NCBI GenBank assembly: GCA_964035795.1
Contig: OZ038320.1
Span: 23,872,118 to 23,936,117 of the forward strand
Length of the DNA: 64,000 bases
Source of the DNA: Pterobdella sp. o SKG-2022
Lineage: Eukaryota > Annelida > Clitellata > Hirudinida > Piscicolidae
Reading direction: 5' to 3'
A program made the translations under genes and the position numbers. Below, in pieces: positions 12,301 through 24,393 of the stretch. The notes beneath the pieces are model-generated. The model worked only from the letters and a program-made list of their open reading frames with translations, made no database searches and was not told where the DNA came from. Numbering within the stretch: position 1 is the first letter of the stretch; each line of letters opens with the position of its first letter.

Positions 12301-15300
12301 AATTTTATTTTAATTAAATAAATTGAAATTTTAATTCTAAAAAATTGAGTTAAAAAAAGCGACAATAATCGAAAGAGCAAACTACTTCTATCAATAAAAA
12401 GCCTAAAAGAAATAATAATAATAATAATAATAATCAACAATTCAGACATCAAAACAAGAAATTAATTAAATCATCAAGGAATCATTAACAAAAATATAAA
12501 TGCTGTGTATTTAATCGGCCTTATTTTCGCTCGAATGATTACAATATTACATATTTAATATTGAAACCTTACATTTTTCAGCATCATGAAATAACTTTTA
12601 CATTTTGTTATAACATATTTGCCCACAAATTCATATAAAATTTCATATAATAATCCAGTGTTCATGTAGGATTACAATACTTAAGCTACATTAGATAATA
12701 TTGTGTTATTCTTTACTTCTTATTTCATTATCACACTAAATATTATAAAAATTATAGCATTAAATACAAATATAAGATAAAAATATACATAGATCAATGT
12801 AGGACTAACTAGGAGGAGCTTGTACAACTTCTTCTTGTTGCTTTTCCTGTTTTGTACATTGAATAATGCTTTATATGGCTTTTTCAACCTTGAAATTTCA
12901 TATTTTTAAACTCATGCTAGAACATGAACATGAACAATTATGACTTTGATGATAATTAGAATGTGTCTTGTCATATTTATGCGTGCATTCATATCAGTTA
13001 CATGTAGTTAACCTTGTTTTAATATGGTTACATTCGATTCTTTTTATGGTACCTCCCATTATGAGAAAGAATACTTTATTTGTTACACTTATTAGTTTAT
13101 TACCAAGTTTATTATGTTGTTTGTAATTAAGGCAGTTAATGGCAGCTAATAAAATTAGTTTAATGAGAGTGATCAAAAACTGAGTGAAAGGCTTAACACA
13201 TAGTTAGGAGGCATTGACTTTAAATAAACATAATTCAAATTTTCAATAAAAAGTAATCATAGCCTCAAATTATAACTAATATTAATGAAGTCGAGTATAA
13301 AATATAATACAATAATCCAAATCTTACTGAAGATAGTATATGAATGAATATAGTCAAACAGTAGAGAGAATGAGGTTAAACCAAATAATCATTGTGAAAA
13401 AATTTTGATTTCATAATAGCAATAATAACAATAAGAATAATATCAAATCAAAAAAAAAGTTTAATAATATTATTATTACAATAATCGGTGGCATTATTAA
13501 TTAATAAAAATAATTATGTAACATGGTAAAAGACTGAACAATGTAAAATAGTACATTGTTGCCAATCAAAAACATAATAAAGATAATAATAAACATTATT
13601 ACTATTATCATTAATATCTTCATTATTATTATTAATATTATTATTGTTACTGTTTTTATTATTGTCATTATTTATTAATTTTTTTATTATTATTACAAGT
13701 CTTTGAATGAGTATGGAATGAATCTAATTTCAATAATGTTTGACAAAATAGGAGGTAGGTCTATTGAGTTTTTGAAATGTAAGCACAATAGAAAGAGCGA
13801 TAAAGTTTTATTTATATCTATATTACATGGCACGTTGCAACTGAAAAAGCATGCAATAAAAGACTAACATAAAGACAATGAAAAATAAGATTAAACTGAA
13901 ATAATTCATGAATGTATATCACCACGAACGTAATTCTACATAATAATAAAAAAATAAAACAATAAGAATAATAATAACATCAATAGATGCAATGCAATAA
14001 TGTTGTCCTTAAAATGATTTGTGTAGCATCAATTGACATGCATGTAATCTAAATCTTAGATGTCTCAAAGACGCCTAAAACGCCATAAAGTTGGCTTGAG
14101 TCTTATTTATATAACAAAAGCAATAAAAACAATTTTAAAATGTTCATAATAATGATATCAAGTTTTCAGTTTTAGTTTTGTTACAAATTTTTTAGTTTTA
14201 CTTAGAATTTTTTTGATAAGCAACAATAAAACTAAGCATTTATGTAATAAATACCGAAGAATGACGCCACACGTTTTGATAGCTGAAAGTGTCAAAACAA
14301 TCCATCATGGTGTTTTTTCTGATTCTCAAACTGATATGTAACTAAGCCATTTTCAGCCCTCAAATATTTTGATGCATTTTTGACTCAAAAAGTTTCAAAT
14401 GGTTTGGCTCCGCTTGCTTTCATTCCACTACTTTATTTTAATGTTATCATCAATAATTTAGTATTATAAATAAATTTGATATCAATATGAGGTTTTTTGT
14501 ATTAAAACCAGACAAAAGTGTATATAAAAACTGACAAAATCAAAATGGTTATCACTTTTTTCAATTTCAAAATTTTTAAACTTTTCAGACATTGTCTTTG
14601 TTTAAGATTTCAATGGTATTCGCATCTGTTTTATTACCACCATTATATTTATTATCAACATTTCAAATCTAATGAAAATCACTGATTGAAATCCTTTTAT
14701 TTTTTTCTAAAAATTTTCACTTCGATTCTGAAGCATCCTCCAACACTCAAGCAAGTTCATCAATCTTCCCTAATCAACAAGCAAATAACTGCTTTTTTGA
14801 ACCACTTTTATCCCGGAAGTAACAAATTTGAAGTTTAATTTTAATATTACAATACTGGTGCCTCTTTGTTTTTTTATTACTATTGTTTTTTTTGAAACTA
14901 TTTATTATTACTTTTTTGAATTCGTTCATCAATCTTGCGATTGAAAAGCATAAGACAGGCTGAATATTATTAAATTCCGCCATTTTAATTATAATGTCTT
15001 ATGAAGAAAAATAGTAACCGCATAGTTTTATGGATTGAAAAATATAGCTAACCACACTGAATTAAAAATGAGCTTAAAGTTTCAACTAAATTCTAACATT
15101 AATTCCTTATTTATTCGTTATAATTACCTTTAGTATTGTAGCAGCAATAGTAATAGTAGTGGTAGGCACCACGGCAACTAGCCTCAAGAACGTGATGTGG
15201 AAAATTGTTAATGTAATGTTCTTGCAGATGTTTTTCAATTTGAAACAAACAGAGCTTAATTTAGTTTCGAACACATGTAGTGAACAAAAATATAATTAAC

Positions 15301-17576
15301 AATGAAGTAATCTAGATGATTTCATCAAGAAATTTACATTTTTCGGCCACATAATTTTCATTTGGCATCTTATTTATACACGTTATTCCTTTCTCAATTT
15401 AAAATAGCCCATTTATCTAACTAAAAAATTTTCTATATTCATGGAATATTTCAAAATTTAAAATCACATTTGACAAATAACCTAAGTTTCATTTTTCATC
15501 CTCTATGAACTATTGTTCATTCAACTTTCTTAAATCCTTAAAAAACACAGTAGTTAATCAACTCACATTTTCTAGCATTTCCAAATAAATTTATTTCTAA
15601 CAGACTTAATTTTATACAAGTTTACCATTTCATTAAATCAATGTTTCATAATACTTTATGGAAAAGTACTTCAATAGTGTATATAATAATGATTATGTAT
15701 ATGTGATTTCCAATAGATTATACATATTACCATACTGTAAATATTATTTTCACTTTCTGCTGAAAATCGCAGTTGAAATTCATTTACTGCAATCATTATG
15801 ATTGACCTAATGGTCAACTTATTCATGACTTGAGATATGATTTACTATAAATGAGATTTTGTAATTTATTATTATATCAAAGCCTTTCTTTTCATGGTAG
15901 ACCTGTTTAAGTTCATGCAATAACTGTGATCTAGAAACTACTGAAGTTAATGCCACTAATATTATAATCATGATTGAATAGATAAGTATTATTAAAAATG
16001 AAATGAGTTTCTTAAGCGATAATATTTAACAAGAAAAAATTTATATATGAGTTTAAGAATATACCTATTATGATCATAATAATAAATATATGATTAATAG
16101 AAAATTTAAAAATCTAAAAAGACCGAAAGCAATGTTCATAAGCTTTATTTTTCTACTTCAAACGGACATAAAAAAAAACAAAAATAAACTATAAAAAAAA
16201 TTTATGTGAACATAAGTTATAACTTATAGTAAAAGCTTAAAATATATTTTATTGAAATTTTAATAAACCGGTAATAAAAAGTAATCAATAAAAACAAACA
16301 AAATTAATTAGAAACAACAATAAAAATAATGGAAATATACATATAATACAAAATAATAAGTACCTAAGCTTTTTAGCGGGTTTTAATCCAAAAGAATTTC
16401 TTATGATTACAGAAAATAAATTTTATTTCCGTATATTTGTTAATTTTCAAAAAGTATTTTTTAATTTATTGAGATATATAAAATATGCGATTAGCAAATA
16501 AACGTTCAAAAGCAATAAAATCAAAAGGAGAGGTTGAGGTGTTTACAGGTTTTGAGAAAAACATATCAAATTTAAAATCACATATAATCATTCAGTATTG
16601 ATTTAATTTCATCTCAGTGCAATTTTTAAACTGATCTATTGACGGCATGGTTTTATGTTGAAAAGTTTATGATTATATATGAATTATATCTAGGTAGTTT
16701 ATGTAGCTTTTAACATGAAAAGCTGAAAAAAAATATTGTGTGATTAATATACAGTGAAACGTTCCTTTAAAATGATGCAATTGAAAATATGCATTTAAAT
16801 GGAATCATAAAGAAATATATTTGTTTTAATCACATAAATATTAATGAAGTTTTGGTACTGAAAGTCTTGCATTAATCACCCAGACAGAAATAGATATATC
16901 TACCTAGATGAATTAATACAGAATAAATGTAAAATTATAATTTTCAAAGTTAAACTAGTATAACTTTCATTATAGGATAACTTAATGCATAGTCCTCATA
17001 TTTGTTTAATCAATAACTTCATCATTCCATTCTTTATATGCTCATTTTATAGTCATTTTATGGTTTTGAATCAATATAAATAAAATTATTGTTTAGAATA
17101 TTTAAATTTTATTGTGACATTTTGATCATTGATTATTTTCAAGAAAAGTTGGAAAGAGATGAAAGAATCAACTAGAGGTTTCAGAAAAGATTTTTGGTAT
17201 GACTATAATGAGTTTTGGGGATATTAAAAATTTCAACTTGAATTCAATTTTTTCAAAAGTAGGCATATACTTTTGAATACTCAACACAAATATAGATTAT
17301 AACCACTTCTGTAAAACCCATTTGAATTATAAAACCTCATCAAAATACATTCTAAATAATAACTACATTTTTTCTAATTACTTAACTCACTTTTTTTATC
17401 ATAGCTTCAACTTCTTCAGAATCATCTTTGGGTTCAGTGTGTTTGCATACACAGCAATTTGTACAACAATTTATACTATAACTGTAACTTGAATCAGAAG
17501 CAGTAGAACTAGAAGATGTGAATGAAGAACTGTTTCCCGTCGTTTCCTCCTTGCATCTTGAATTTTTTCCTCCCAT
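322..17576 (-). CDS. Unrecognised eight-exon gene (5' part; continues off the left edge), possible phosphodiesterase-like C-terminus
   Basis: Eight minus-strand exons join with consistent codon phases: 17576-17391, 15182-15128, 11799-11452, 4124-4036, 3579-3511, 2241-2200, 871-795, 371-322. About 305 residues are read before the model leaves the window. The only ATG of the first exon gives MGGKNS, a good context (A at -3, G at +4) and an N-myristoylation-like start. It is followed by a Ser-rich stretch and cysteine clusters (NCCTNCCVC, then YHYYYYCCY). The third exon is Lys/Asp-rich and probably disordered. Exon 5 plus exon 6 look helical (SREAALLLDQSYYLQAR then QLIEVVRCALKQLK). The last exon reads VNRWDFNIFSLENNTN, like the W-x-F-[DN]-[IV]-F-x-L start of PDE7/PDE8-type catalytic domains. 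Donors are mostly GTGAGT; the exon 6 donor (GTGTCA) is weak. I do not recognise the whole protein. The intron between exons 3 and 4 is 7.3 kb and full of LINEs. Confidence 0.45.
372..794. other. Intron, no gene seen
   Basis: AT-rich intron between the last two visible exons of the left-edge gene. No coding signature, RNA gene or repeat was recognised. A slightly GC-richer patch near 720-760 has no readable product. Confidence 0.4.
2705..2748 (+). repeat. Dispersed repeat fragment with CCATGCTAGCATGG palindrome, copy 1
   Basis: Reads ATCATCATCG, then a short spacer, CGTCCGTTTCC and the perfect palindrome CCATGCTAGCATGG. The same order, from ATCATCATCG to the palindrome, occurs in opposite orientation at about 53267-53313. 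Two independent matches of over 35 bases show an interspersed repeat. From memory, similar motifs occur in molluscan (cephalopod) SINE-type repeats; this was not checked. Confidence 0.55.
3186..3230 (+). repeat. (ATC)n microsatellite
   Basis: About 45 bases of nearly perfect ATC units with one TTC interruption, in an intron of the left-edge gene. Confidence 0.9.
3600..3720 (+). repeat. (AGT)n-rich low-complexity tract
   Basis: Imperfect AGT/GTA triplets (runs of AGTAGTAGTA broken by GTGTAGC and TTTTTG) lie just upstream, in gene sense, of exon 5 of the minus-strand gene. It is non-coding on both strands. Confidence 0.75.
5371..7165 (+). pseudogene. LINE A endonuclease and linker region (broken)
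   Basis: The open frames 5371-5886, 5903-6508 and 6527-7165 are in effect one protein broken by a stop at 5884, a frame change and a stop at 6506. Endonuclease landmarks seen in order are SLNVGSM (first strand Asn), LQETRW (catalytic Glu), RDWNGYIG (Asp/Asn pair), TQIDYILYE and QHRLVVGDF. The following part (KVQQAVSHKRKCFKVW, then AWKEHYMHLLNVEF and EMLKAADPGG) is the linker that precedes the RT in this LINE type. A 170-residue N-terminal frame before SLNVGSM is Lys/Asn-rich and not recognised. Confidence 0.85.
7166..7173 (+). repeat. Target-site duplication, left copy (LINE B)
   Basis: CACATAGT directly precedes the T-run (the poly(A) of the minus-strand element) and recurs at 8314-8321 at the other end of the insertion. 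Confidence 0.85.
7276..7670 (-). pseudogene. LINE B C-terminal RT remnant
   Basis: The frame read on the minus strand ends at 7276 with ...KINTTLGPESL and carries the Cys/His-rich tail CPLCQTHIHDTLHFFTC seen at the end of many CR1-like RT proteins. It has no start of its own; upstream it runs into the deletion junction near 7670. There is no RT catalytic YADD motif here. Confidence 0.75.
7675..8187 (-). pseudogene. LINE B N-terminal ORF: 2A-like motif, PHD-type finger and first strand of endonuclease
   Basis: 170 residues on the minus strand. Near residue 17 is LLLAGDVESNPRP, which matches the 2A consensus D-x-E-x-N-P-G-P except that the glycine is arginine. Next comes a PHD-like finger (WHCAICTHKITS, CNHTTPHWIHLKC, then CHTH) at about residues 30-75, a Pro/Thr/His-rich linker, and IMQLNINSI...ITLQESNL, the first endonuclease motifs, before the ORF stops. 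In animal LINEs, 2A-like sequences upstream of such proteins are known to give ribosome skipping or to act as signal sequences. The Pro-Arg-Pro ending should be inactive for skipping. Confidence 0.8.
8314..8321 (+). repeat. Target-site duplication, right copy (LINE B)
   Basis: CACATAGT, identical to 7166-7173. The base before each copy differs, so the duplication is 8 bp. Confidence 0.85.
8322..9776 (+). pseudogene. LINE A reverse transcriptase and C-terminal zinc-finger region (broken)
   Basis: Starts in the middle of the RT with YNCKGDALNRSNYRGLKLID, the usual fingers-domain motif, then MQCGFMQDRGTTDTIF, a stop in place of Tyr/Asp at 8554, GSVLSPLLFVIVLEAL and ILYADDLM (active-site YADD near 8813). 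After the RT, CGVCQASVG, a stop, CGGCRQWVHKKCSGIKG and RCARC make a broken Cys/His finger, followed by PKFCYLGDLLSAG. Stops and frameshifts throughout show it is dead. Confidence 0.8.
9777..10380. other. Spacer between two LINE fragments
   Basis: About 600 bases of AT-rich DNA between LINE A and LINE C. Two short opposed ORFs at 9967-10203 have no recognisable product. No repeat or RNA gene was seen. Confidence 0.4.
10381..11335 (+). mobile_element. LINE C: 5'-truncated LINE related to LINE A (RT end and C-terminal region)
   Basis: Starts inside the RT at LYADDLVLISES, then a broken Cys/His finger and VKPKFCYLDDMLCADGG, parallel to LINE A's KFCYLGDLLSAG, and a C-terminal part with LCGSENWATT, DIGTLLQSLHRRWCGHVQRA and LNRAEWRK. 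It differs enough from LINE A to be another copy or subfamily. Its 3' end (GGGACACCTATAGCAGTATAATCTAAGATG) is followed by AAT triplets and is matched by a short fragment at 45690. Confidence 0.8.
11800..15127. other. Intron 2 of the left-edge gene; AT-rich, no gene seen
   Basis: More than 3 kb of AT-rich DNA with triplet tracts (AAT, ATT) at 12411-12434 and 13560-13700. I see no exon, RNA gene or mobile-element protein here on either strand. Confidence 0.5.
12411..12434 (+). repeat. (AAT)n microsatellite
   Basis: Eight perfect AAT units. Confidence 0.9.
15183..17390. other. Intron 1 of the left-edge gene; AT-rich, no gene seen
   Basis: About 2.2 kb with no recognisable coding, RNA or mobile-element signal between the first and second exon of the minus-strand gene. 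Confidence 0.5.
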
Positions 17577-18708
17577 ATTAAACTTAGAAAAACAAATCTT
17601 CAATCAAAATATCCTTTCTTCCACCTGCACTAGTCGAATTCCAAATTAATTTCTTGAAGGCCAATCTAAATTGTTACAAAACTTTCACACTACTAGAATA
17701 ATCGCTTGCGTAGAGAACAAATAATGCCTCATGACGTTATAAAACCTAAAGGTTAAAAGTAGAAAAAAATTTTGATAATTTTTCCGATCTGTTTATTTTA
17801 TGTTAACCCCAGCATTTTATTGATAAAGTATCCAATTCACGAAACTCAATTATTAGGGATTTCTTGTATTACAAACTATAATCCGCGGTGGGGCATAATT
17901 TTAAAACAAATGTTACTTTTAACCATCAACTATAAAAATAAACTGCTCTATACTGAATTAATTCACACCATTAAAAAGTTTTAAATTTTTTAAAAATAAA
18001 AATAAGTTTTATTTTATTCCATAATATGTTTTATTTTATAGTGAAAAGCTTTAACAAACACTCTAAATGAAACTTCTTAAAATGTGTAAAATCCATACTC
18101 ATATAACTACATAAGTAGTACAATCATACAAAAGCCTGCTTTCACACACTATATGACACGTAGTAATTATAGCAATGTCAATTTGAGATGTCAATACTCG
18201 TCATCTTATGTAATAAATGATTTTTTTGATCGAGATTCAGTTCAAACTTTAATTAACTTTTTTTGGAATTATTGTAAGTTCTTTTGAAGTATTTTATCAG
18301 TCTTCGCGTTTTTTTTTTATTTAGGAGATACTAAATTATTAATGCTGCCAATCGGCTAGAATCAAAGCTTTTTTGAAGCTGTAAACAATGAAAGCGTTGC
18401 TTAAGCTTTTTTGGCAAAACATGTTTTAAACTCTTCTAGTTTTGCTCTAAAAACTAAGTTTGAAGTAATTTTTTGTATTTTGAAAAAGTTCTAAAAAATT
18501 TTTAAATTATTTTTTCATACCATAAACAACTTATTTTCAATAAAAATAAAATTATATTTCAAAAACTTATCTCATAAACAAAATCATCAAACATCTTTTG
18601 TTCCGCAAGATGGCAATACAATATTAAAACGAGAAAATAAGATCTAACAACAAAAATAAATAAACTATAAAAAATGGTTCTAAGTTTGCAAGCTTTTTTA
18701 CAAACTTA
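17577..18708. other. Intergenic: 5' flank of the left-edge gene and 3' flank of the EGF gene
   Basis: AT-rich. A plus-strand ORF at 17772-17984 has no recognisable features. No clear TATA box or poly(A) signal could be assigned. Confidence 0.4.
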
Positions 18709-21700
18709 TTAATCTTTCGTTTCATTTTTATACTCTGAATACAGAAATTTGTAAAACTCCAGTTTTTCATCAAGCTTCTGTTCCAGACGAGCTAAAGCAA
18801 CCAACCTTTTATGATTTCGTCTGTGAAATATTATTATTCAACAGCACAAGGGTTTATCGTTATTAAAAATTCTTATCCTTATTAGAGGTGAGAGTTTAAA
18901 AAACTGCTTAAACAATTATAAGATGATTCTAAAAGTCTACAACTGATTTTTGAGTAAAGAAAATCATGCAATAATTTTAGTAAAAATATTCATCATTTAG
19001 TATACTTGTAATAAATATAATCATTTAAAGAACATTTTATGACATTTTTAGTTTTTATATTTCAAATTGATGAAGTTTTCAGTACATTAATTTTTTAAAA
19101 TATAATTTTCAATAAATAAAATTTCATCATAAAACCTTCGCAAAGTTATTGAGAATATTTTAGTCATATTATTATCATTATAAACTAATTTCTCAAAAAT
19201 TTACACTAAAGTTTAATGTCAAAATAATACTTAGCGAAAATTATAGTTTTTAAACAATAAATGACAACTGTGCCATTTTAAGTTTATAAAAACAATCAAC
19301 GTCATACAACCTAGCTAAAATTTAATTAAGAAAATTTATATTCATTAATTTAAATTTTATCGATCATTACAACAAATTACTTGTAAAGGGTTCTGTAGAC
19401 ATAGAGCATGGAGAGAAGAGTGAGGATGAGACAAAACATTGAAAACGTGCAACCAATGATAAACGTGTTTTGAAACCACACCTCAACTGGCAATTCTGAA
19501 AATTAACATTTAGCATTACTTTGTCATGAATCTATAACTTTATTAAATTTTTCCATTCTATTCTGAATTCTTTTTCTAAGGTATCAAGGCCACTGACAAA
19601 AAACAATGGAAAAAACTTATTGGCAATTGACAATATTCTTAACTATATTTTTTTTCAAAAAAATGAGTTTGAATAATAATAAGGTATCAATGATAGAATA
19701 ATAAAAACTAATAAAAAAATCTTATTATCAAGAAGTTCGTAAGCTCATTGACAGGATCTTATGTGAGTGACTAAATGGATCTGGTAGAAAACGTGTGAAG
19801 ACTTATACATACTTTGATCACAAGAATCCCCGTACCAGCCTACCATACATCTGTCATCATTGGCACATGAACCTTCCAAAATCATAAATAACTAATATAG
19901 TGATTCAATATAAGGTGATCATGAGAAACATTGAGAGATGGTACTTATCAGAAAAATTCATTAAACGAAATGTGTAGAAATTTTTATAATGAAGCTAAAT
20001 TTGATATACAAACTCAATACTATAGTGTTAAAGAAGTAAGATGTACCTGTAGAATAGTGGCAATAAAATTTAGCGCAAAAGCATTTCTGCTTGCAATCTT
20101 TGCCCCATCTTTGTTTTCCACATACTGGTTATCATAAAATAACTACAAGATAAAACCATTCAACTAAAACCCATCGTCTCTTTGAATCACAATAACTGCT
20201 CACCACTGAAAACAGAAGCTATCTCATTTTCACCACACTTTTCTTTACTTCCTACGCACGTGTCCTTACATTCACTATGCCATATTGCTCCTTTTCAAAT
20301 TGAACGAGTGCGTGAAGCAGAAGTAGAAGTTGTAGTATTATTGTTATTAGTAGTAATATTTCAGCAATTAAATTTTATAAGTAGCAGCAGTATTGAACGA
20401 TGGTTACATAGTTTATAGAGCTGGTTGAGTATAAATGGAGATTAACTAAGCAGTATCATTAATAAATTTGGTAATTAATTTTATTCCCAATATAAGCTAA
20501 CCTGATCTGATAAATGTGTGCCTGTTACTGCATATACATTGTCTTTCTTTCTAAGGAGATTGATGACAACGTTGGTGTTCATGATAATGAAAATCAAAAA
20601 TGAGTTTATATGCCAATTTTGAATAATATGAATTTTCAAAAGGATCATAAACATGTAACTAATCGGTTTAACTTATAATCTAACCTACAACTCAGTTGAA
20701 GCTAACCATTATAGCGGCATAAGTAAAAGATCTTTGCCTGCATAATTTGACGCACACCAATTTATCTATCTTATTACTGTTTGTGTATCTTCTTGTATGC
20801 TTCAATTCTTCTGCTTGTATGCTATAGCAACCTGTCAATTTATCATTATTATAACATTTCCCTTATATAAAGCTTTATAATTAGTATAATGGTGTTCGGA
20901 CCATATCAACGGGGCTTATGAAATCGAATGGATTTCTCAGTAACATTTTTAATGCTTTATTTGCTATTTTAAACTAAAGTGGAATTTTATTTGATATTAT
21001 ATCATTCTATACATGCAAAGATTAAGCAAACACTACTTTTATACTAAAATTCAAATTTTAGACTTTTATACTTTTATCTATTATATGTAGTGCTGCCATA
21101 TAAACAGAACACCCCCTAGACATGGGTTGATTACAGATAATAATCTCACCAATGAAATTGTTTGCCATTGTTACATCCAAAGACTCTGGTTGCTCTTTAA
21201 TTATTTAATCATATTTAATGTTTAAAATAATTTGATTGAAAAGATTAGAATTCTGAATTTTAATATTAATGTTGGATAACTTCTCATAATTCCATCCAAA
21301 AACCCACAAATCCTTCCAACCTTACTTAATTGACAGCGACTTCCCATATATTCAGAAGAACATTCACACGAGTATCGGGAGGCATGACTCACACACTTGC
21401 CTTCATTCATACATGAATCTTTCTCACAAGGATCTTCTGTCATCAAGGATGTAAAAGGCGTCAATGATGAGCTTTTTAATTTTGTATACAACCAGAAAAA
21501 TCATCTGATCTGCTAAAAAAGTAACTTCAATAAAAACCATAAACTTGCTATACCAAAATAAAATTTCTTAATAATATTTAAATCTTCATCATCATAAATT
21601 TATAATACGGAAGTATCATTAACCCATACAACATCTGGTTAAAAAAAATTTCAAGTTTATAAAACAATGCTTGTACTATTCATATTTCTATACTGAAAAA

Positions 21701-24393
21701 CACCATATTACTTTGTTGGCAGCGTACACCACTCCACCCTTCCTTGCACACACACTCGTGAGAGACCGCATCTATTGGCACACAGACACCCTCATTATCG
21801 CACTCAGATCCTTCCATACATGGCTCCTCTGTGTGGTGAACAATTTAGTAATTATGGTTAATTTTTTTTTTAAAGATTTTATTGGTTTTTTAAGAAAAGG
21901 TATCATAAAAATGGAGAATTTTTACACTCTATATATAATTGTTTTCATTTAATAGAAGTATTTATAAAAAGCTAGGTTATAATTTTGATTTTTGTAAATC
22001 TGATTTCAAATTCTCAATGAATTTATATTAAATTATTTTGAAAATACTTTGATCGCATCTTTTCCCCACATATCCTTTGGAGCATCCTCTCTTACACTCC
22101 CCTACAAAGGCGTCAGTTAACCAATGAATTACCAAGCAGTCTTATTAAGGTTATTCTTATTGTCTTTTATACCATTGTACAAAATCTTAAATAAGAGCAA
22201 GTATAGCTTAAAAGAAAATTTGAAAATATTATTGATCCACAACGAACCCCACCTGTAACGGGATGGCAAGAGGAATTCTGGGCACAATGGCATTCAAGAT
22301 CACATCTTTTGGAATAGTGACCCACTGGGCATTCTTTACACGTTGCAGAATTTCAATGTAAGAATTAAAATAGTTTCATTCAAAAAAAAATATCGAAAAT
22401 TCGGATTTTAACTTTTTGAGAGACATCTCATGTATCTTTTCCAAAATTATTCTGGTTTTTTCTAAACTTCGAATTGAAAAATACATGCATACTTACAAGA
22501 AGCTATGATTTTCAATAAGTATAATATGATCATGAAACATTACTATGCCTTTTAAAATTTTATATTTTTAAATATACACAAAGTTTCAACATTATTTAGG
22601 CAAATTATTCAAAACCAGAAATCTCAACAACTTCTATTACATAGTTAATTGATAATAACTTTTTAATCCAATTTAATTACTAGTTAAAAAAGTAAAAAAA
22701 GATTATGACACTCAAATTAAGCAAACGATAATAATGAAAAACTAGAAACTTTTTGAGAACTCATTGGATAGTGAGAGGTCATCGACATCGGTGGCAAAGC
22801 CTGTCTTTAAAATTGCCCGAAGATAGTCCATTTTGTGTTGTAGTTTTTCGTAGTTTTTTTCTTTAATGAGATTTTACTTAATTTTTTAATTTAATATGTT
22901 GAACATTAAGTTAAAAAAAATCAATTTTGAAAATATTTGAAAAGAAAACTTCAAAAAACAGGAAGAAACAAGTCAATGAAATTACCACTCATTGTAATTA
23001 TTTTTTTTAATTCATTAAAAGAATTAAATCTCAATAAGATTTCAACTCGAAACAAGATTTTGATAGTGGAGAAGGTAGTACCTTCAAATACTATGGACTA
23101 TTTTCCAACTTGCTTATAATTCGCCGTATCAAACAACTGAAATTGCGGTGAAAAAGCAACAATCGAAATTTGTTATGACTAAAATATTTGGATTTCTGTT
23201 TATGGACTTATTGAACAAAAAAATGTTTTAAAAGTTGTTCAAAGCCCTGCAAAAAGCTGATACATTCATACAACGATGTAAAGATTCGAGTAGACAAAAG
23301 ATCTTAACTTACCCAACTGATCGCATCTCTTTCCCAAAAAACCAGCCATACAACCTTTCTTGTGGCATATTCCTTATGAGAAGAAGATTTTTTGTTTTAT
23401 TGACGAATATTATTGGGGTGTTATAAAATTTAATGAATTAATAACTAAAAATTATTAAAAGAAACGCAGTATATAATGATAAATCATAAAGACCAGTCAC
23501 AAGATCACATCTGTGGCTCAGACACATGCACACCTTCCCACATTGGAAGCCCCATCTATGCCTGTCACAAACTGCAAATGCATTAGGTTTCAATGTTAGT
23601 GTAGGTAAAACATTGAGTGAATTTTTGGATTTTTTTAGATTATAATTTATTGAAAAAACTATCTAAACTATTTTGAAATACGCAATTTCGAAAATATTTC
23701 GAAGGATTATTGAAGTTAATTAGAGCTGTGCTTTTGAATAATTTAAAAAAACTTTTCACATCAAACAATGTTTTACTTATTTGAATTAACTATTATTTTC
23801 AACTTAGCCTTTTTGTATAAACGGTGTTGACTATGGGTAAACTAAATGTTCAGTATGCCAAACTTGAGTAAGAAGCCGATTTGTTTACAAAGCCACAATA
23901 TTTGTTTGGATTATAGGAACACACTTTTCGACACGTTGAATCTTGAGCATCATAATGTATGGTGAAGTCTGTGCATCCACATAAATCCATCTGAGGTTTT
24001 TGGATTCGATTTTATTGAACCATAAGTTTAGCAAATAAGTTGAACATAAAAACACTTCAAATTTTATCAAATTTCACGAAGATTTAGTGTTGATTTTTTT
24101 TTGTGCTGGGCTTGAAGAAACCTAATGCATATTTATCATTGAATTCATATAAACAAAATATTTAAATATATTTCTATTTTAAATGTTTATAAAAATAGAG
24201 ATGATGCAGTTGATTTAACTTTCAAATGGTAGACACTCTTATCGTGGAGATAACAGTAAGAGGAGCACCGGGAATGAAAGTCATTAGTAAGTCTTATTCC
24301 TTCGTCAAAACTAGAACAACCCAAAAAATCACCATGCACACAACCGGTTAATATCTTAGTAAAAAACGCGGAAAATATCAGCGAAATATACAT
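18709..24393 (-). CDS. EGF-repeat type I membrane protein (multi-exon, approximate model)
   Basis: Coding blocks read on the minus strand: 24393-24220 (ATG, signal-peptide-like MYISLIFSAFFTKILTGC), 23990-23889 (CGCTDFTIHY...CRKVCSYN), about 23580-23495 (VCDRHRWGFQCGKVCMC), 23365-23312 (CHKKGCMAGFFGKRCDQL), 22355-22255 (CKECPVGHYSKRCDLECHC), 22108-22053 (GECKRGCSKGYVGKRCDQ), 21835-21722 (EGF: EPCMEGSECDNEGVC), 21442-21337 (EGF: DPCEKDSCMNEGKC), 20575-20512, 20285-20208, 20133-20049 (VCGKQRWGKDCKQKCFC), 19870-19813, 19492-19383 (TM: NTFIIGCTFSMFCLILTLLS) and 18827-18709 (charged tail ending EYKNETKD, stop). The two full EGF repeats carry six cysteines each; the others are half or laminin-type repeats, often ending G-[KD]-x-C-D-Q. 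The order gives an extracellular EGF array, one membrane span and a tail of about 35 residues, as in MEGF/Draper-like receptors, but I cannot assign an orthologue. Junction phases were not all closed, so one or more exons are probably missing. Confidence 0.6.

Noticed and set aside
13430..13700. Dense ATT/AAT triplets suggesting a satellite or CRISPR-like array.
   Set aside because: There is no fixed repeat-spacer spacing; it is simple AT-rich low complexity in a eukaryotic intron.
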